64,000 nucleotides of DNA. Source: Bernardetiaceae bacterium. GTDB lineage: Bacteria > Bacteroidota > Bacteroidia > Cytophagales > Thermoflexibacteraceae. Of the stretch, positions 15,982-25,432 are shown one piece after another. Below the pieces are notes generated by a model that was not told where the DNA came from, made no database searches, and worked only from the letters and a program-made list of their open reading frames with translations. Positions within the stretch are counted from its first letter, which is position 1; the number at the start of each line of letters is the position of its first letter. The position numbers and the translations under genes were made by a program. Where the stretch lies: positions 1 to 64,000 of the forward strand of contig JANWVT010000002.1 in the NCBI GenBank assembly GCA_025056255.1. The letters run 5' to 3'.

Positions 15982-17250
15982 TTAGGAGGGAGTGTTAGAT
16001 TGTTCAAGCCTTTGTTTTAAAGCTGCTATTTCAGCATCTTTTTGTACTATTTGCTCTTTGTGTTTTTCCATTATGCGTTCTATCATTTTCTGCTGTGTTA
16101 TTCGCAAAGCCTCCATGCGTTTTTGTTCTTCTTGCTTCATGTGGTTCATTTCTTCCATCTGTTTTTCTAGTTCTGCCTGCATTTGAAATGCTTGTTCCAC
16201 ATTCTGGCGCATCAATTCTTCCTGCGCACGCATTTGTTCAGTTTGCAGGCTAAGCTCTTCTACCAGTCGCCGATTGCGCAAGGCTGCAATAGAACCTGCA
16301 ATGGAGGCTGCAATACTTTCGCCGAGCCGTTCTACAAATGCTACTTGATAGGGTTGGAAAGGTGAAAAGGAAGCAATTTCAATGATGGCAAAAGCAGTGT
16401 CATTAATCACTGCTGGCACAATAAGCAGTGCTTTAGGAGGCGCTTCGCCAATTCCTGAGCGAACTATGAATTGCCCTTCGGAAAGGTCGTTAATAAGAAT
16501 CGTGCTTTTATCTTGAAAAGCCTGTCCCACCAGTCCTTCGCCAATATCGTAGGTAGTGCCTATTAGTTCGCTGTCGTGGGCATAAGCACCTGTTAGGCGC
16601 AAGAAATCTATTCCTGCCTCGTCGGTTTCTACCACATAAATACCTCCTTGATGGGCGTTGAGGTATTGTACCAAGTGAGAGATAATAACGCGGCTAAGCT
16701 CTTCAATACTTTGATTACCCGAGCGCCAAATTTCAACAAACTTAGCAATCCCTTGCGTTATCCAGGTTCTTTCTGCCTCTTTGGCAGCAAAGGCAATATC
16801 TTGCTCGTAGAGTTCTTGCAATGCTTTGGCAAGAGGATTTTGCTGCAACTGCAAAAAAGTGAAATAATCGGCTTTATTGTCTACCTGAAAGTGTATCATA
16901 GCATTAACAAGCGCATGAGCAGCTTTCAGGTTATCGCGCAAGTTAGTAACCGTCCGGTTAAATTTAATGAATAACCGGTTGTTGTAGTAAGGTACCGGAA
17001 CAGTATAGTCGCCGTTGGCAATGGCTTCCAACACATTAGAAAGTTGTATCATGGGGTTAACAAGCCCTATCATCAAAACCAGATACATAATCCCTACAAT
17101 ACCCAGTAGGGCGCCATAGAGTATTTCATCTTTCCAAGTAGCCTCGTTACCAGTAAAAATGTAGCAGAGTACAATGGTAAGTACCAATACAACAGCAGCA
17201 AGATTAATTAAACCGCGAACAGAAAAGTGATTAACAGACTGTTTTTGCAT
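15982..17250 (-). CDS. Membrane-bound HAMP-GAF sensor protein with C-terminal coiled coil
   Basis: The 422-aa protein has two N-terminal helices (GLINLAAVVLVLTIVLCYIF and a second near residues 45-65), a HAMP-like segment (LSNVLEAIANGDYTVPVPYY) and a GAF domain at about residues 180-325 with the core IGEGLVGQAFQDKST. A long Gln/Glu/Met-rich coiled coil (about 330-418) follows. There is no kinase, cyclase or phosphatase domain, so it probably signals by protein contact. The GAF core closely resembles those of the two downstream proteins at 19979 and 20841. I chose the ATG at 17250; a TTG lies at 17262. Confidence 0.85.
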   Translation of the reverse strand: MQKQSVNHFSVRGLINLAAVVLVLTIVLCYIFTGNEATWKDEILYGALLGIVGIMYLVLMIGLVNPMIQLSNVLEAIANGDYTVPVPYYNNRLFIKFNRTVTNLRDNLKAAHALVNAMIHFQVDNKADYFTFLQLQQNPLAKALQELYEQDIAFAAKEAERTWITQGIAKFVEIWRSGNQSIEELSRVIISHLVQYLNAHQGGIYVVETDEAGIDFLRLTGAYAHDSELIGTTYDIGEGLVGQAFQDKSTILINDLSEGQFIVRSGIGEAPPKALLIVPAVINDTAFAIIEIASFSPFQPYQVAFVERLGESIAASIAGSIAALRNRRLVEELSLQTEQMRAQEELMRQNVEQAFQMQAELEKQMEEMNHMKQEEQKRMEALRITQQKMIERIMEKHKEQIVQKDAEIAALKQRLEQSNTPS

Positions 17251-17388
17251 GACTAACAGCAACTTATGTGGAACGCAAAAGCGGCAAACTCTACAGGATA
17301 ATAATGGTACAAAGAAATGATTTTTTCGCGTAAAAACGCTTTGCGCTTACTATTTTGTATGTCAAACAAATTATATACGATATAGTGC

Positions 17389-17396
17389 TATTTTTG
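17389..17396 (+). promoter_or_regulatory. Candidate -7 element upstream of bioB
   Basis: TATTTTTG is an exact TAnnTTTG match 25 nt before the bioB ATG. No good -33 TTG is found at the standard distance, so the promoter call is weak. Confidence 0.35.
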
Positions 17397-17421
17397 CTCG
17401 TAAATTATGATGTAAGCCAAA

Positions 17422-18450
17422 ATGAACACACTACAGCCTATTGCCCCCAATTCAATTTCTTCTCATCCTTCCGTAGGAACTATCCGCAACGATTGGACAG
17501 TGGAAGAAATCAGAGAAATATACTTTTCACCGCTTTTAGAACTGATTTATCGTGCGGCAACTGTCCACCGCCTCTATCACGACCCACAAGAAGTACAAAT
17601 TTGTACCCTGCTGTCGGTCAAAACAGGTGGTTGCCCTGAGGACTGCGCCTACTGTCCGCAGGCTGCTCGTTATCATACCAACATCCATACACATAAACTC
17701 TTAGACGTAGAAACCGTGTTAGCTCGCGCCCGCGAAGCACATGCCCAAGGTAGCACTCGCTTTTGCATGGGAGCGGCTTGGCGCGAGGTGCGTAACAATC
17801 GGGATTTCGACAAAGTAATTGAAATGGTAAAAGGTGTCAGCGCTCTTGGTATGGAGGTTTGCTGCACGCTTGGCATGCTTACACACGAGCAAGCCATGCG
17901 ACTTAAAGAAGCAGGTTTGTATGCCTACAACCACAACTTAGACACCAGTGAAGGCTACTACGACAAAATTATCACCACTCGTACCTACCAAGACCGTCTA
18001 GAAACCTTGGAGAATGTGCGCCAAGCTAATATTTCGGTATGCTCTGGTGGCATTATTGGCATGGGTGAAACCCACGAAGACCGCATTGGGATGTTATGGA
18101 CACTGGCAAACCTACCCCAGCATCCTGAATCGGTACCTGTGAATGCACTAGTAGCTGTAGCGGGCACTCCTCTTGAAAAACAAGAGCGCGTGCCGGTTTG
18201 GGATATGGTGCGAATGATTGCTACTGCTCGCATCCTGATGCCGCGCGCCATGGTGCGCCTCTCTGCTGGTAGGGTAAGTATGAGCCCTGAAGAGCAAACC
18301 TTGTGCTTTATGGCAGGAGCGAACTCCATCTTTGCAGGCGAAAAACTGCTGACTACTCCGAACCCTGATGTAGATGCAGACAAACAACTTTTCCAAATAT
18401 TGGATTTGAAACCCCGAAAGGCTTTTAAAGGCAATAACAACGGCAAATAA
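17422..18450 (+). CDS. bioB: Biotin synthase
   Basis: The 342-aa radical-SAM enzyme inserts sulfur into dethiobiotin. The radical-SAM cluster motif is CPEDCAYC (Cys-x3-Cys-x2-Cys). The second [2Fe-2S] cluster ligands lie in [20 protein letters not shown] and [12 protein letters not shown], with the Arg ligand in [10 protein letters not shown]. Length is normal. It stands alone here: no bioA, bioD or bioF is adjacent. It is divergent from the HAMP-GAF gene and followed by cheR after 52 bp. Confidence 0.97.
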   Translation: MNTLQPIAPNSISSHPSVGTIRNDWTVEEIREIYFSPLLELIYRAATVHRLYHDPQEVQICTLLSVKTGGCPEDCAYCPQAARYHTNIHTHKLLDVETVLARAREAHAQGSTRFCMGAAWREVRNNRDFDKVIEMVKGVSALGMEVCCTLGMLTHEQAMRLKEAGLYAYNHNLDTSEGYYDKIITTRTYQDRLETLENVRQANISVCSGGIIGMGETHEDRIGMLWTLANLPQHPESVPVNALVAVAGTPLEKQERVPVWDMVRMIATARILMPRAMVRLSAGRVSMSPEEQTLCFMAGANSIFAGEKLLTTPNPDVDADKQLFQILDLKPRKAFKGNNNGK

Positions 18451-18502
18451 TCGTTAGCGAAATAGGGTTCATTTTTGGCTTCTACATACTTATAAGCAAG
18501 CT

Positions 18503-19351
18503 ATGTCTACCGAATTAGATATTGAAATTGCAGACATTCGGCGACTTACCGACCTGATAAAAGATAAATATGGCTATGATTTTAAAGACTACGCCATGTC
18601 TTCTTTTCGTAGGCGGATTAAGCGCGTCATAGAATTGTACAAATTTAAAACGGTTGACAAACTCATTCAGGTTTTAGATACTACTCCTTCATTTTTTGAA
18701 GAATTTATCTCGGAAATTACGGTAAACGTAACCGAAATGTTCCGCGACCCTACTTTTTGGCGGGTGCTCAAAGAACAGATTATCCCTAACATTATTCTTA
18801 ACCACGACCGCATCAGCATTTGGCATGCTGGCTGCTCTTCTGGCGAAGAGGTGCTGTCAATGGTTATTACACTGCATGAGATGGGTTTTCTCGATAAAGC
18901 CAAAATCACAGCTACCGACATTGACACTGCCATTATCAACAAAGCAAAAACTGCCTCTATTCCACTAAAAAACATGGAATTAAACCAACGAAACTATACA
19001 GCAGCTTTTGGCAGTGAAAGCGGTGCACCTTTGAACCTGAAAAAATACTTCCGCGACATAGGACAAGAGTCAGTCTTTGACAAGTCGCTGCTACAAAACG
19101 TAACCTACCGCAAACATGACTTAGTGCAAGGGGCTGTTTTTTCTAAGTTCGATTTGATACTGTGCCGCAATGTCATGATTTATTTCAACCAGACACTTCA
19201 AAACGCCGTGTTAGCTAAGCTGCACGAAAGCATGTTTAAGTACGGATATTTAGCCATTGGCTCCAAAGAGTCGCTAATTTGGTGCGACATTGCCAATAAA
19301 TTTATTGTTGTAAATAACGAAGAGAAAATTTACAAAAAAATTAAAGACTGA
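18503..19351 (+). CDS. cheR: CheR-type protein-glutamate O-methyltransferase
   Basis: The 282-aa protein has the CheR N-terminal helical domain (about residues 1-75) and the SAM-binding methyltransferase domain: IWHAGCSSGEEVLSMVITL (motif I), KITATDIDTAIINKA, and FDLILCRNVMIYFNQ. CheR methylates glutamates on chemoreceptors. No chemoreceptor, CheA or CheW is in the window. CheB follows after 22 bp, then a GAF protein and the SiaA-like phosphatase, so its target may be one of the sensors here rather than a flagellar array. Confidence 0.93.
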   Translation: MSTELDIEIADIRRLTDLIKDKYGYDFKDYAMSSFRRRIKRVIELYKFKTVDKLIQVLDTTPSFFEEFISEITVNVTEMFRDPTFWRVLKEQIIPNIILNHDRISIWHAGCSSGEEVLSMVITLHEMGFLDKAKITATDIDTAIINKAKTASIPLKNMELNQRNYTAAFGSESGAPLNLKKYFRDIGQESVFDKSLLQNVTYRKHDLVQGAVFSKFDLILCRNVMIYFNQTLQNAVLAKLHESMFKYGYLAIGSKESLIWCDIANKFIVVNNEEKIYKKIKD

Positions 19352-19373
19352 AACCGGCAGTTGAACAAGCGCC

Positions 19374-19982
19374 ATGTTGGGAAAATACAAAGTGAGCGGT
19401 AAGTACAGGGCGGTGGTAATAGGGGGGTCTGCAGGTAGCTTTCAAGCCATTAACAAAATCCTTGCAGAACTGCCCAAAGAATTCCCTTTGCCCATTTTCA
19501 TGTGCTTGCACCGCTTAAAACACGTTCGCAACGGCTTTGTAGAGGCGCTCTCTATTAAAAGTTCCAAGCCGGTAGTAGAACCCTACGATAAAGAACCTGT
19601 TAAGCGAGGACAAATCTATTTGGCACCTGCCAACTACCACATGTGTTTAGAACTGGGTAACAGCATCGCACTCTCCACCGAAGAAATGGAAAACAACTCC
19701 CGCCCTGCCATCGACTATACTTTCGATACTGCAGCCTACGTGTACCGCGACCGGTTAGTAGGTATTTTACTGTCGGGAGCCAACCGAGACGGTGCCTACG
19801 GCATGATGCGCATTAAACAGAAAGGAGGCTTAACCATTGTACAAGACCCACAAGAAAGCACTATTAATGCCATGCCCAATGCCGCTTTGGCACAAACAAA
19901 AGTGGATATGATTTTGAAAGTAGATGAAATTATAGAATTTTTGTTAGAACTTGACCAAGCCTGTAAAATGGCGCAAATGTGA
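19374..19982 (+). CDS. cheB: CheB-type methylesterase without receiver domain
   Basis: The 202-aa protein is only the CheB catalytic domain. The triad is visible: Ser in VIGGSAGSFQA, His in MCLHRLKHV and Asp in LSGANRDGAYGM. It hydrolyses glutamate methyl esters or deamidates glutamine in signalling proteins. The normal N-terminal response-regulator domain is missing, so activity must be controlled in some other way. The stop overlaps the GTG start of the GAF gene. Such CheR plus single-domain CheB pairs are common in Bacteroidota. Confidence 0.93.
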   Translation: MLGKYKVSGKYRAVVIGGSAGSFQAINKILAELPKEFPLPIFMCLHRLKHVRNGFVEALSIKSSKPVVEPYDKEPVKRGQIYLAPANYHMCLELGNSIALSTEEMENNSRPAIDYTFDTAAYVYRDRLVGILLSGANRDGAYGMMRIKQKGGLTIVQDPQESTINAMPNAALAQTKVDMILKVDEIIEFLLELDQACKMAQM

Positions 19983-20815
19983 AACTTATGCGGCTTTTTT
20001 TGTCTATCCTTGCTCTTTCTTTTGCCGTTGGGCTGCTGCTGATATTGTACCACATTGGCTACCTTGCTCCACAGCAACTAGCAGAGGCGCTTGCCATGAA
20101 AGGCAGCCCTGCACAACAACAAGAAGCAGCCAACCAAGTGGTTAGGCAAATACTCATTTACGTTTCCATTGAGCTGGTAGTAGCGCTCATATTAGTTATT
20201 GCACTTGCCCTGTATATTCGGCAAACCCAAAATGCAAATGTGATATACGTAGCAAGTGCAGAGCAAAACCGCCCAACCGACAACAACGCTGCACAATTAC
20301 AAGCCAGCACGGACGACTACCTCCTAGAACGCTTGACACAGCAGATTGCATCGCTAGTGCAACAAGCTAAGCAATCAGCTGAAAATAACCCAACACAACT
20401 CAACCAACTACTCTCTGCTATTTGCCATGCTACCAACGCCGTAGCAGGAGTGTGTTTTAAAACCAATCCTTACAGCCAAACCATTCATGCCATAGCGGGC
20501 TTTGCGCTTATGCAGCCCTTGCCTACCGAAGCGTTCGCCTATGGAGAAGGTTTTGTAGGGCAGGCAGCACAAGCAGGAAAACCCATATACCTACACCCTG
20601 TTCCGCAAGACTACATCCCTGTACAGACGGGTTTAGGCAAAGCCCAACCGGCTTCCCTACTCTTTTTGCCCGTTGTGGCAAACAACCAAACTTGGGGAGT
20701 GATAGAATTAGCCTTCTTCCAACAAGTTTCGGAAAAGTTGCTGGAAAACCTTCAAAAAAACATACATTTGTCAAGTCCGCTGTTTGCCAACGAAAGCGCA
20801 CAGCCCAACGCCTAA
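19979..20815 (+). CDS. Membrane-bound GAF domain protein
   Basis: The 278-aa protein has two N-terminal helices (LFLSILALSFAVGLLLILYHI and IYVSIELVVALILVIALALYI) flanking a 50-residue periplasmic loop, then a cytoplasmic GAF domain at about residues 130-265 with the core YGEGFVGQAAQAGKP. It has no output domain. The GTG at 19979 overlaps the cheB stop (ATGTGA); an ATG at 19988 is an alternative. Its GAF domain is paralogous to those of the neighbours at 15982 and 20841, which suggests a shared ligand or hetero-association. Confidence 0.85.
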   Translation: MKLMRLFLSILALSFAVGLLLILYHIGYLAPQQLAEALAMKGSPAQQQEAANQVVRQILIYVSIELVVALILVIALALYIRQTQNANVIYVASAEQNRPTDNNAAQLQASTDDYLLERLTQQIASLVQQAKQSAENNPTQLNQLLSAICHATNAVAGVCFKTNPYSQTIHAIAGFALMQPLPTEAFAYGEGFVGQAAQAGKPIYLHPVPQDYIPVQTGLGKAQPASLLFLPVVANNQTWGVIELAFFQQVSEKLLENLQKNIHLSSPLFANESAQPNA

Positions 20816-20840
20816 GCCAAACTGATACTGCAACAACTTT

Positions 20841-23800
20841 ATGTTTAACGAAATCAAGATAGGAAGCAAAATATCCGTATTGTTGCTCGGTGTAGTAACT
20901 ATTGTTATTCTCTCGATAACCTTCCTCTCTTACCGTTTTGGCAAAGACTCTTTCGAGCAAGGCTTTTTGCAAGCACTCAACGTTAAAAGTTCTATTATTA
21001 GCTCGCAATTAGACGATATGTTTGAGCAGTTGGAGTATAACCTGCGCATGATTCAAAGCTCCAACCGCGTGCTGCAAAGCCTAATGCAAGCAAGCACTAT
21101 CAACAATGTGGACAGCGCATATTTTGTAATTGAAAAACGACTCAACGATTACTTAGTACCCATTCAAGAAATATACGGCTACAATAACATCCTGCTGCTA
21201 AATACACAAGGATTAATCATCTACAAAACCAACAAAAATTTAGACAACCTACTGGTTGGTGAAAATTTTCCCGACTATGACCAAATTAAACTCAACGCAA
21301 GCAAAAAAATCTATTATGGTGCTATCAATAAGGTATCGGAAAAAAAAGCTCTCTTAAATGTTGCCATCCCCGTGTTCGACTTAAACGAGCAACTTATTGG
21401 TCATGTTATTGCTGAATTTGACATGGCAAAAGTATACCGACTTACTTCCGATACACTTGGTTTAGGGCGTACTGGCGAGGTAATTATTAGCCGACTTTCA
21501 GGTAACAAAATTGACTATCTGAACAAACCGCGCTTGTCCTCCTTTCCCTTGCTCACCCAATCTTCTATTGTAGATGAGAACAATCCAGACCCAATTTACT
21601 TAGCAGCCATTGGCGAGTCAGGGTTTGGTTTAATGCAAGATTACCGCGACAAAAAAGCCCTTGCTGTATGGCGGCACCTGCCCCGAGTAAACTGGGGCAT
21701 AATTGTAAAAATGGATCAAGAAGAACTTAACAAACGCTTAGACGTGTTGTTAATGTCTTTTTTGTTTGCAGCTGTTTTTATTCTACTGGTTGCTTTTGCC
21801 ATTTCACTAATATTTTCTAACTACCTTACCACACCACTACAATCGCTAAAAGCCATTTTGAGCTTAGTAGCTCAGGGAATACTGCCTGAAAAAGTAGCCA
21901 TACAAAGCCGTGACGAAATTGGCGAAATGGCTATAGCTGTGAGCAACTTAGTAAGCACCTTGCGAAACCATGCCGACTTTGCCCGCAAAATTGGTGAGGG
22001 GCAGTACGATGTAGCCTTCCAACCAGCAAGCGCCAACGATGTACTGGGCAATGCGCTCATTACCATGCGCGATAACATCAAACGCGCCGAACAACGCGAT
22101 GAAGAACGCAACTGGATTGTATCGGGGGTAGCAGAAGTAGGGCAGATTTTACGCTCTGGCAATAGCTTGCAAGAAGTAGGCTACGAAGTGCTTGCTTACA
22201 TTGTGCAAAAAATAGAAGCAGTGCAAGGAGCATTTTACGTAGTCAATGAGCAAGCCGACGGACAGTCGCTAATTGAACTGATTGCCTCTTATGCCTATGC
22301 CAAGCGTAAGTATTTGAAAAGCACTTTCCGGATTGGCGAAGGACTAGTCGGGCAAGCCGTCATAGAGCAAGACACCATTCTGCGCACCGAAATACCGGCA
22401 CATTACATGACAATCTCTTCGGGTATCTTAGGCGACCGAAAGCCAGAGTGCTTACTGTTGGTACCCTTGATAACCAACGAAACAGTATACGGCGTACTGG
22501 AACTTGCCGGTTTTGAGCGATTCAACGAAGTAGAAATAAAATTTGTAGAAGAAATCAGTGCCATTACCGCTCGCACCATTTTCAACATCAAAGTAAACGA
22601 ACGCACGCTACGCTTGCTAACAGAAGCCCAACAAATGAGCGAAGAGTTGCAAGCAAGAGAAAAAACCCTGCGCGAAAATGCGGTCATCATGGAAGCTACC
22701 CAAGAAGAGTTGCGCCGCATCAATGCCCGCTTAGAAGAGCAAGTACAAGAAGTAAACCGCTCTCAAAAACGAATGCAGTTACTCTTAGAAAATGCTTCCG
22801 AAGTAATTACTATCTATGAACAAGACGGTTATATCCGCTATATCAGCCCTTCGGTAGAATCTATCTTGGGCTACACCCAAGAAGAGATGATAGGTATCAA
22901 CGATATCATCTACGTACATCCAAACAGTGTAGCTACTGCTCGCCAAATGTTCCAGTCCTTGCTGGAAAACCCCGAAGAAAAAGTGATGGTACAGTTTGAA
23001 TACTTGCGCAAAAACGGGGAAGCCATTTGGCTGGAAGCAACAGGCAACAACCTGCTCTCCGACCCTGCTATCAGGGGTATTGTGGTCAACTACCGCGACA
23101 TTACCGAACGCTTGCTCGCTGAGCGCGAAGCACGCATGCGCGGACAAATGCAAGCCCTCTCCGAAAACTCTCCTGACCTGATCACCCGCATCAACCCAGA
23201 GGGCAAACTGTTCTACATCAACCCCGTTATCACTTCTTACACCGGCAAAATGCCTTCCGAGCTACTCGGAAAACGCATCCAAGAGACTGGCTTGCACGAA
23301 GAACTTATCAAACAATGGTCTAACTTGTTGCACAATGCTATTGCTGCTAACAGAATCATCAAGACAGAAATGAATTTCCCCTCTCTGTCGGGCAACCGCA
23401 TTATGCAAGTTAACGCTATACCTGAGCAAAATGAGAATCAAGAAATAGAGTCGGTGTTGATAGTTTCACACGACATCACAGAGATGAAAGAAGCCGAGAT
23501 GGAAATACTTTCCATTAACCGGAAAATTACCGAAAGTATCAACTACGCCAAGCGAATCCAAAGTGCTATCTTACCCGATACAGCAACTATACAAAGAATA
23601 TTACCCGACTCGTTTATTTACTACCGTCCGCGCGACGTAGTCAGTGGCGACTTTCCTTGGTTCTTGCAAAAAGGCAGCGATATTTACATTGCAGCCGTAG
23701 ACTGTACTGGGCACGGCGTACCGGGCGCCCTTATCTCCTTAATCGGCTATTTTATTCTCAACGATGTAGTCAATAGCCAACACGCTGCTCATGTAGGGCA

Positions 23801-24278
23801 AATTTTAGATTTGTTAAATGAAGGAGTAACGCGCACACTGCGCCAGCAAGATGTTAACGCAACCACCCGCGATGGCATGGACATAGCCCTGTGCAAGATT
23901 AACCTGCTTTCGCGCAAAGTACAATATGCCGGTGCACACCGACCACTCTACTATGTTACCAATGGCGAATTGAAAGTACTAAAAGGTGACAAATTTCCGA
24001 TAGGCGGCGGACAGATTCGTAACCGAATTAGCTTTAGTAGTCATGAATTTACAGTATCTAAAGGCGACTCCTTATACCTGTTCTCCGACGGTTTAGCCGA
24101 CCAGTTTGGCGGTCCAGACAATCGGAAGTTTTCACCACGCCAAATTAGAGAACTGATTAGCACCCATCATCATAAACCTATGAACGAAATAAGACGTATA
24201 TTTGACCAAGCATTTGAAAGCTGGCGAAATGGACACATGCAAACCGATGATATCTTACTTATTGGGATTAAATTTTGA
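20841..24278 (+). CDS. Sensor PP2C-type phosphatase (SiaA-like): Cache-HAMP-GAF-PAS-PAS-SpoIIE
   Basis: The 1145-aa inner-membrane protein has, in order: helix 1 (about 12-33), a periplasmic double-Cache region (34-300), helix 2 (about 305-330), HAMP (about 330-430), GAF (about 440-590, core IGEGLVGQAVIEQDT), a coiled coil, PAS (about 645-765), PAS (about 770-890) and a PPM/SpoIIE phosphatase domain (about 910-1145). Metal-binding motifs are SGDFPWF, AAVDCTGHGVPGALIS, and DGMDIALC with FSDGLADQFGG. By analogy with Pseudomonas SiaA it would dephosphorylate the SiaC-like protein encoded downstream. HAMP and GAF parts match the neighbouring sensors. Confidence 0.93.
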   Translation: MFNEIKIGSKISVLLLGVVTIVILSITFLSYRFGKDSFEQGFLQALNVKSSIISSQLDDMFEQLEYNLRMIQSSNRVLQSLMQASTINNVDSAYFVIEKRLNDYLVPIQEIYGYNNILLLNTQGLIIYKTNKNLDNLLVGENFPDYDQIKLNASKKIYYGAINKVSEKKALLNVAIPVFDLNEQLIGHVIAEFDMAKVYRLTSDTLGLGRTGEVIISRLSGNKIDYLNKPRLSSFPLLTQSSIVDENNPDPIYLAAIGESGFGLMQDYRDKKALAVWRHLPRVNWGIIVKMDQEELNKRLDVLLMSFLFAAVFILLVAFAISLIFSNYLTTPLQSLKAILSLVAQGILPEKVAIQSRDEIGEMAIAVSNLVSTLRNHADFARKIGEGQYDVAFQPASANDVLGNALITMRDNIKRAEQRDEERNWIVSGVAEVGQILRSGNSLQEVGYEVLAYIVQKIEAVQGAFYVVNEQADGQSLIELIASYAYAKRKYLKSTFRIGEGLVGQAVIEQDTILRTEIPAHYMTISSGILGDRKPECLLLVPLITNETVYGVLELAGFERFNEVEIKFVEEISAITARTIFNIKVNERTLRLLTEAQQMSEELQAREKTLRENAVIMEATQEELRRINARLEEQVQEVNRSQKRMQLLLENASEVITIYEQDGYIRYISPSVESILGYTQEEMIGINDIIYVHPNSVATARQMFQSLLENPEEKVMVQFEYLRKNGEAIWLEATGNNLLSDPAIRGIVVNYRDITERLLAEREARMRGQMQALSENSPDLITRINPEGKLFYINPVITSYTGKMPSELLGKRIQETGLHEELIKQWSNLLHNAIAANRIIKTEMNFPSLSGNRIMQVNAIPEQNENQEIESVLIVSHDITEMKEAEMEILSINRKITESINYAKRIQSAILPDTATIQRILPDSFIYYRPRDVVSGDFPWFLQKGSDIYIAAVDCTGHGVPGALISLIGYFILNDVVNSQHAAHVGQILDLLNEGVTRTLRQQDVNATTRDGMDIALCKINLLSRKVQYAGAHRPLYYVTNGELKVLKGDKFPIGGGQIRNRISFSSHEFTVSKGDSLYLFSDGLADQFGGPDNRKFSPRQIRELISTHHHKPMNEIRRIFDQAFESWRNGHMQTDDILLIGIKF

Positions 24279-24401
24279 TTGAATGCCATGCGAAGTGTTC
24301 AAAAAGTTATTAAATTGAGCCGCTGAATATGACACAGTTTTTTGACGGGTTCCGGCTGTATTGCCCCGTAGTAAGTTTTGTACTGAAAACCCGAGTACGC
24401 A

Positions 24402-24950
24402 ATGAAATACATCTATGATTTGCACAGAATCATGCTAAGGCAGAACCTGATTTTGGTGTACGAGGGTGAATTCACCCAAGAAATCACCAAGTCGGTTTTG
24501 GCAATGGCAGAGCGCAACATGGATGCTTTTGGAGAAGAAGCAGCCATTAAGCGAAAGGTATTTAATGTAATGGTGGAATGTTTGCAAAATATTTGCAAGC
24601 ATGCCGAAGCATACGATACAGATGGTTATGGCAGAAACAGTGCTATTTTTATGATCGGAAAGCACAACAACGAGTACATTATTACCTCCGGTAACGCCAT
24701 TCCTCAAGATAGGGTAGAGGAGCTTTCCGCTCGTCTTGAGCATATCAACAGTTTAGACAAAGAAGGCTTGAAAAACCTTTATAAAGAAATCATTAAAAAA
24801 GGCGAACTTTCTTCCAAAGGCGGAGCCGGGCTTGGTTTTATTGATATGGCTCGTAAATCCGGGCACAAGTTGCGCTACGACTTTGAACCCATTAATGATT
24901 CACTTGCTTTCTTTTCGCTGAGAACTACCATTTCAAGAACCAATAGCTAA
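24402..24950 (+). CDS. siaB: SiaB family protein kinase
   Basis: The 182-aa protein resembles SiaB/DUF6272, a GHKL-like kinase of partner-switching modules. Features: ILVYEGEFTQEITKSVLAMA, the helix NVMVECLQNICKHAE that corresponds to the ATP-binding N-box, and the glycine-rich SSKGGAGLGFIDMARKSG near the C terminus (G-box). In Pseudomonas aeruginosa SiaB phosphorylates SiaC and SiaA removes the phosphate. Here the SiaA-like gene lies 123 bp upstream and SiaC 13 bp downstream, an order that preserves the cycle. Confidence 0.9.
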   Translation: MKYIYDLHRIMLRQNLILVYEGEFTQEITKSVLAMAERNMDAFGEEAAIKRKVFNVMVECLQNICKHAEAYDTDGYGRNSAIFMIGKHNNEYIITSGNAIPQDRVEELSARLEHINSLDKEGLKNLYKEIIKKGELSSKGGAGLGFIDMARKSGHKLRYDFEPINDSLAFFSLRTTISRTNS

Positions 24951-24963
24951 TTTACTATAATCA

Positions 24964-25329
24964 ATGGAAATCATCAACTTAGAAGGCACTGAGGATACGC
25001 CAAGAATCATTTTAGATAAAGAAAAGGCGCTATTTGAAATTTCCGGAAGATCGTTGCCCGAAGATGCCGCAGAATTTTATGCGCCTATTTTAGAGTGGCT
25101 CGATAAATACCAAACTATGCCTAATCCGGAAACCAATTTTTCATTTAAACTTGAATATTTTAATACAGCTTCTTCTAAATTGATTTTAGATATACTGTCG
25201 AAATTGGACAATATACCAGGGTCGCGCGTTACATGGTACTACCACGAAGACGACGAAGACATGGAAGAAGCCGGAGAAGAATTTTCAGAATTAGTTGAAA
25301 ACTTGCCCTTTGAGTTTAAATCGTACTGA
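24964..25329 (+). CDS. siaC: SiaC family regulatory phosphoprotein (DUF1987)
   Basis: The 121-aa protein matches the SiaC/DUF1987 pattern: TPRIILDKEKALFEISGRSL, PILEWLDKY, then FKLEYFNTASSKLILDIL. The phosphorylated Thr of Pseudomonas SiaC lies in the equivalent FNT-x-SS segment. Unphosphorylated SiaC binds and activates the cyclase SiaD in that organism; no GGDEF gene is present here, so the partner is open. An acidic stretch (YHEDDEDMEEAGEEF) follows near the C terminus. A strong terminator stands between it and the ABC transporter. Confidence 0.92.
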   Translation: MEIINLEGTEDTPRIILDKEKALFEISGRSLPEDAAEFYAPILEWLDKYQTMPNPETNFSFKLEYFNTASSKLILDILSKLDNIPGSRVTWYYHEDDEDMEEAGEEFSELVENLPFEFKSY

Positions 25330-25358
25330 ATCGCTTGTTTGACTTCTTTATTTGATAG

Positions 25359-25405
25359 CACTGCAAGGTCATAGTGCTGCCGCCCAAAGACTTTGCAGTG
25401 TTTTT
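25359..25405 (+). terminator. Rho-independent terminator after siaC
   Basis: CACTGCAAGGTC (25359-25370) pairs with GACTTTGCAGTG (25389-25400) over 12 bp with one G-U, followed by TTTTT. An alternative small hairpin, AGCACT (25357-25362) with AGTGCT (25373-25378), uses part of the same 5' arm and would exclude the terminator stem. Confidence 0.8.
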
Positions 25406-25432
25406 ACTACAGCACAGCAGTTGTAACGAACT

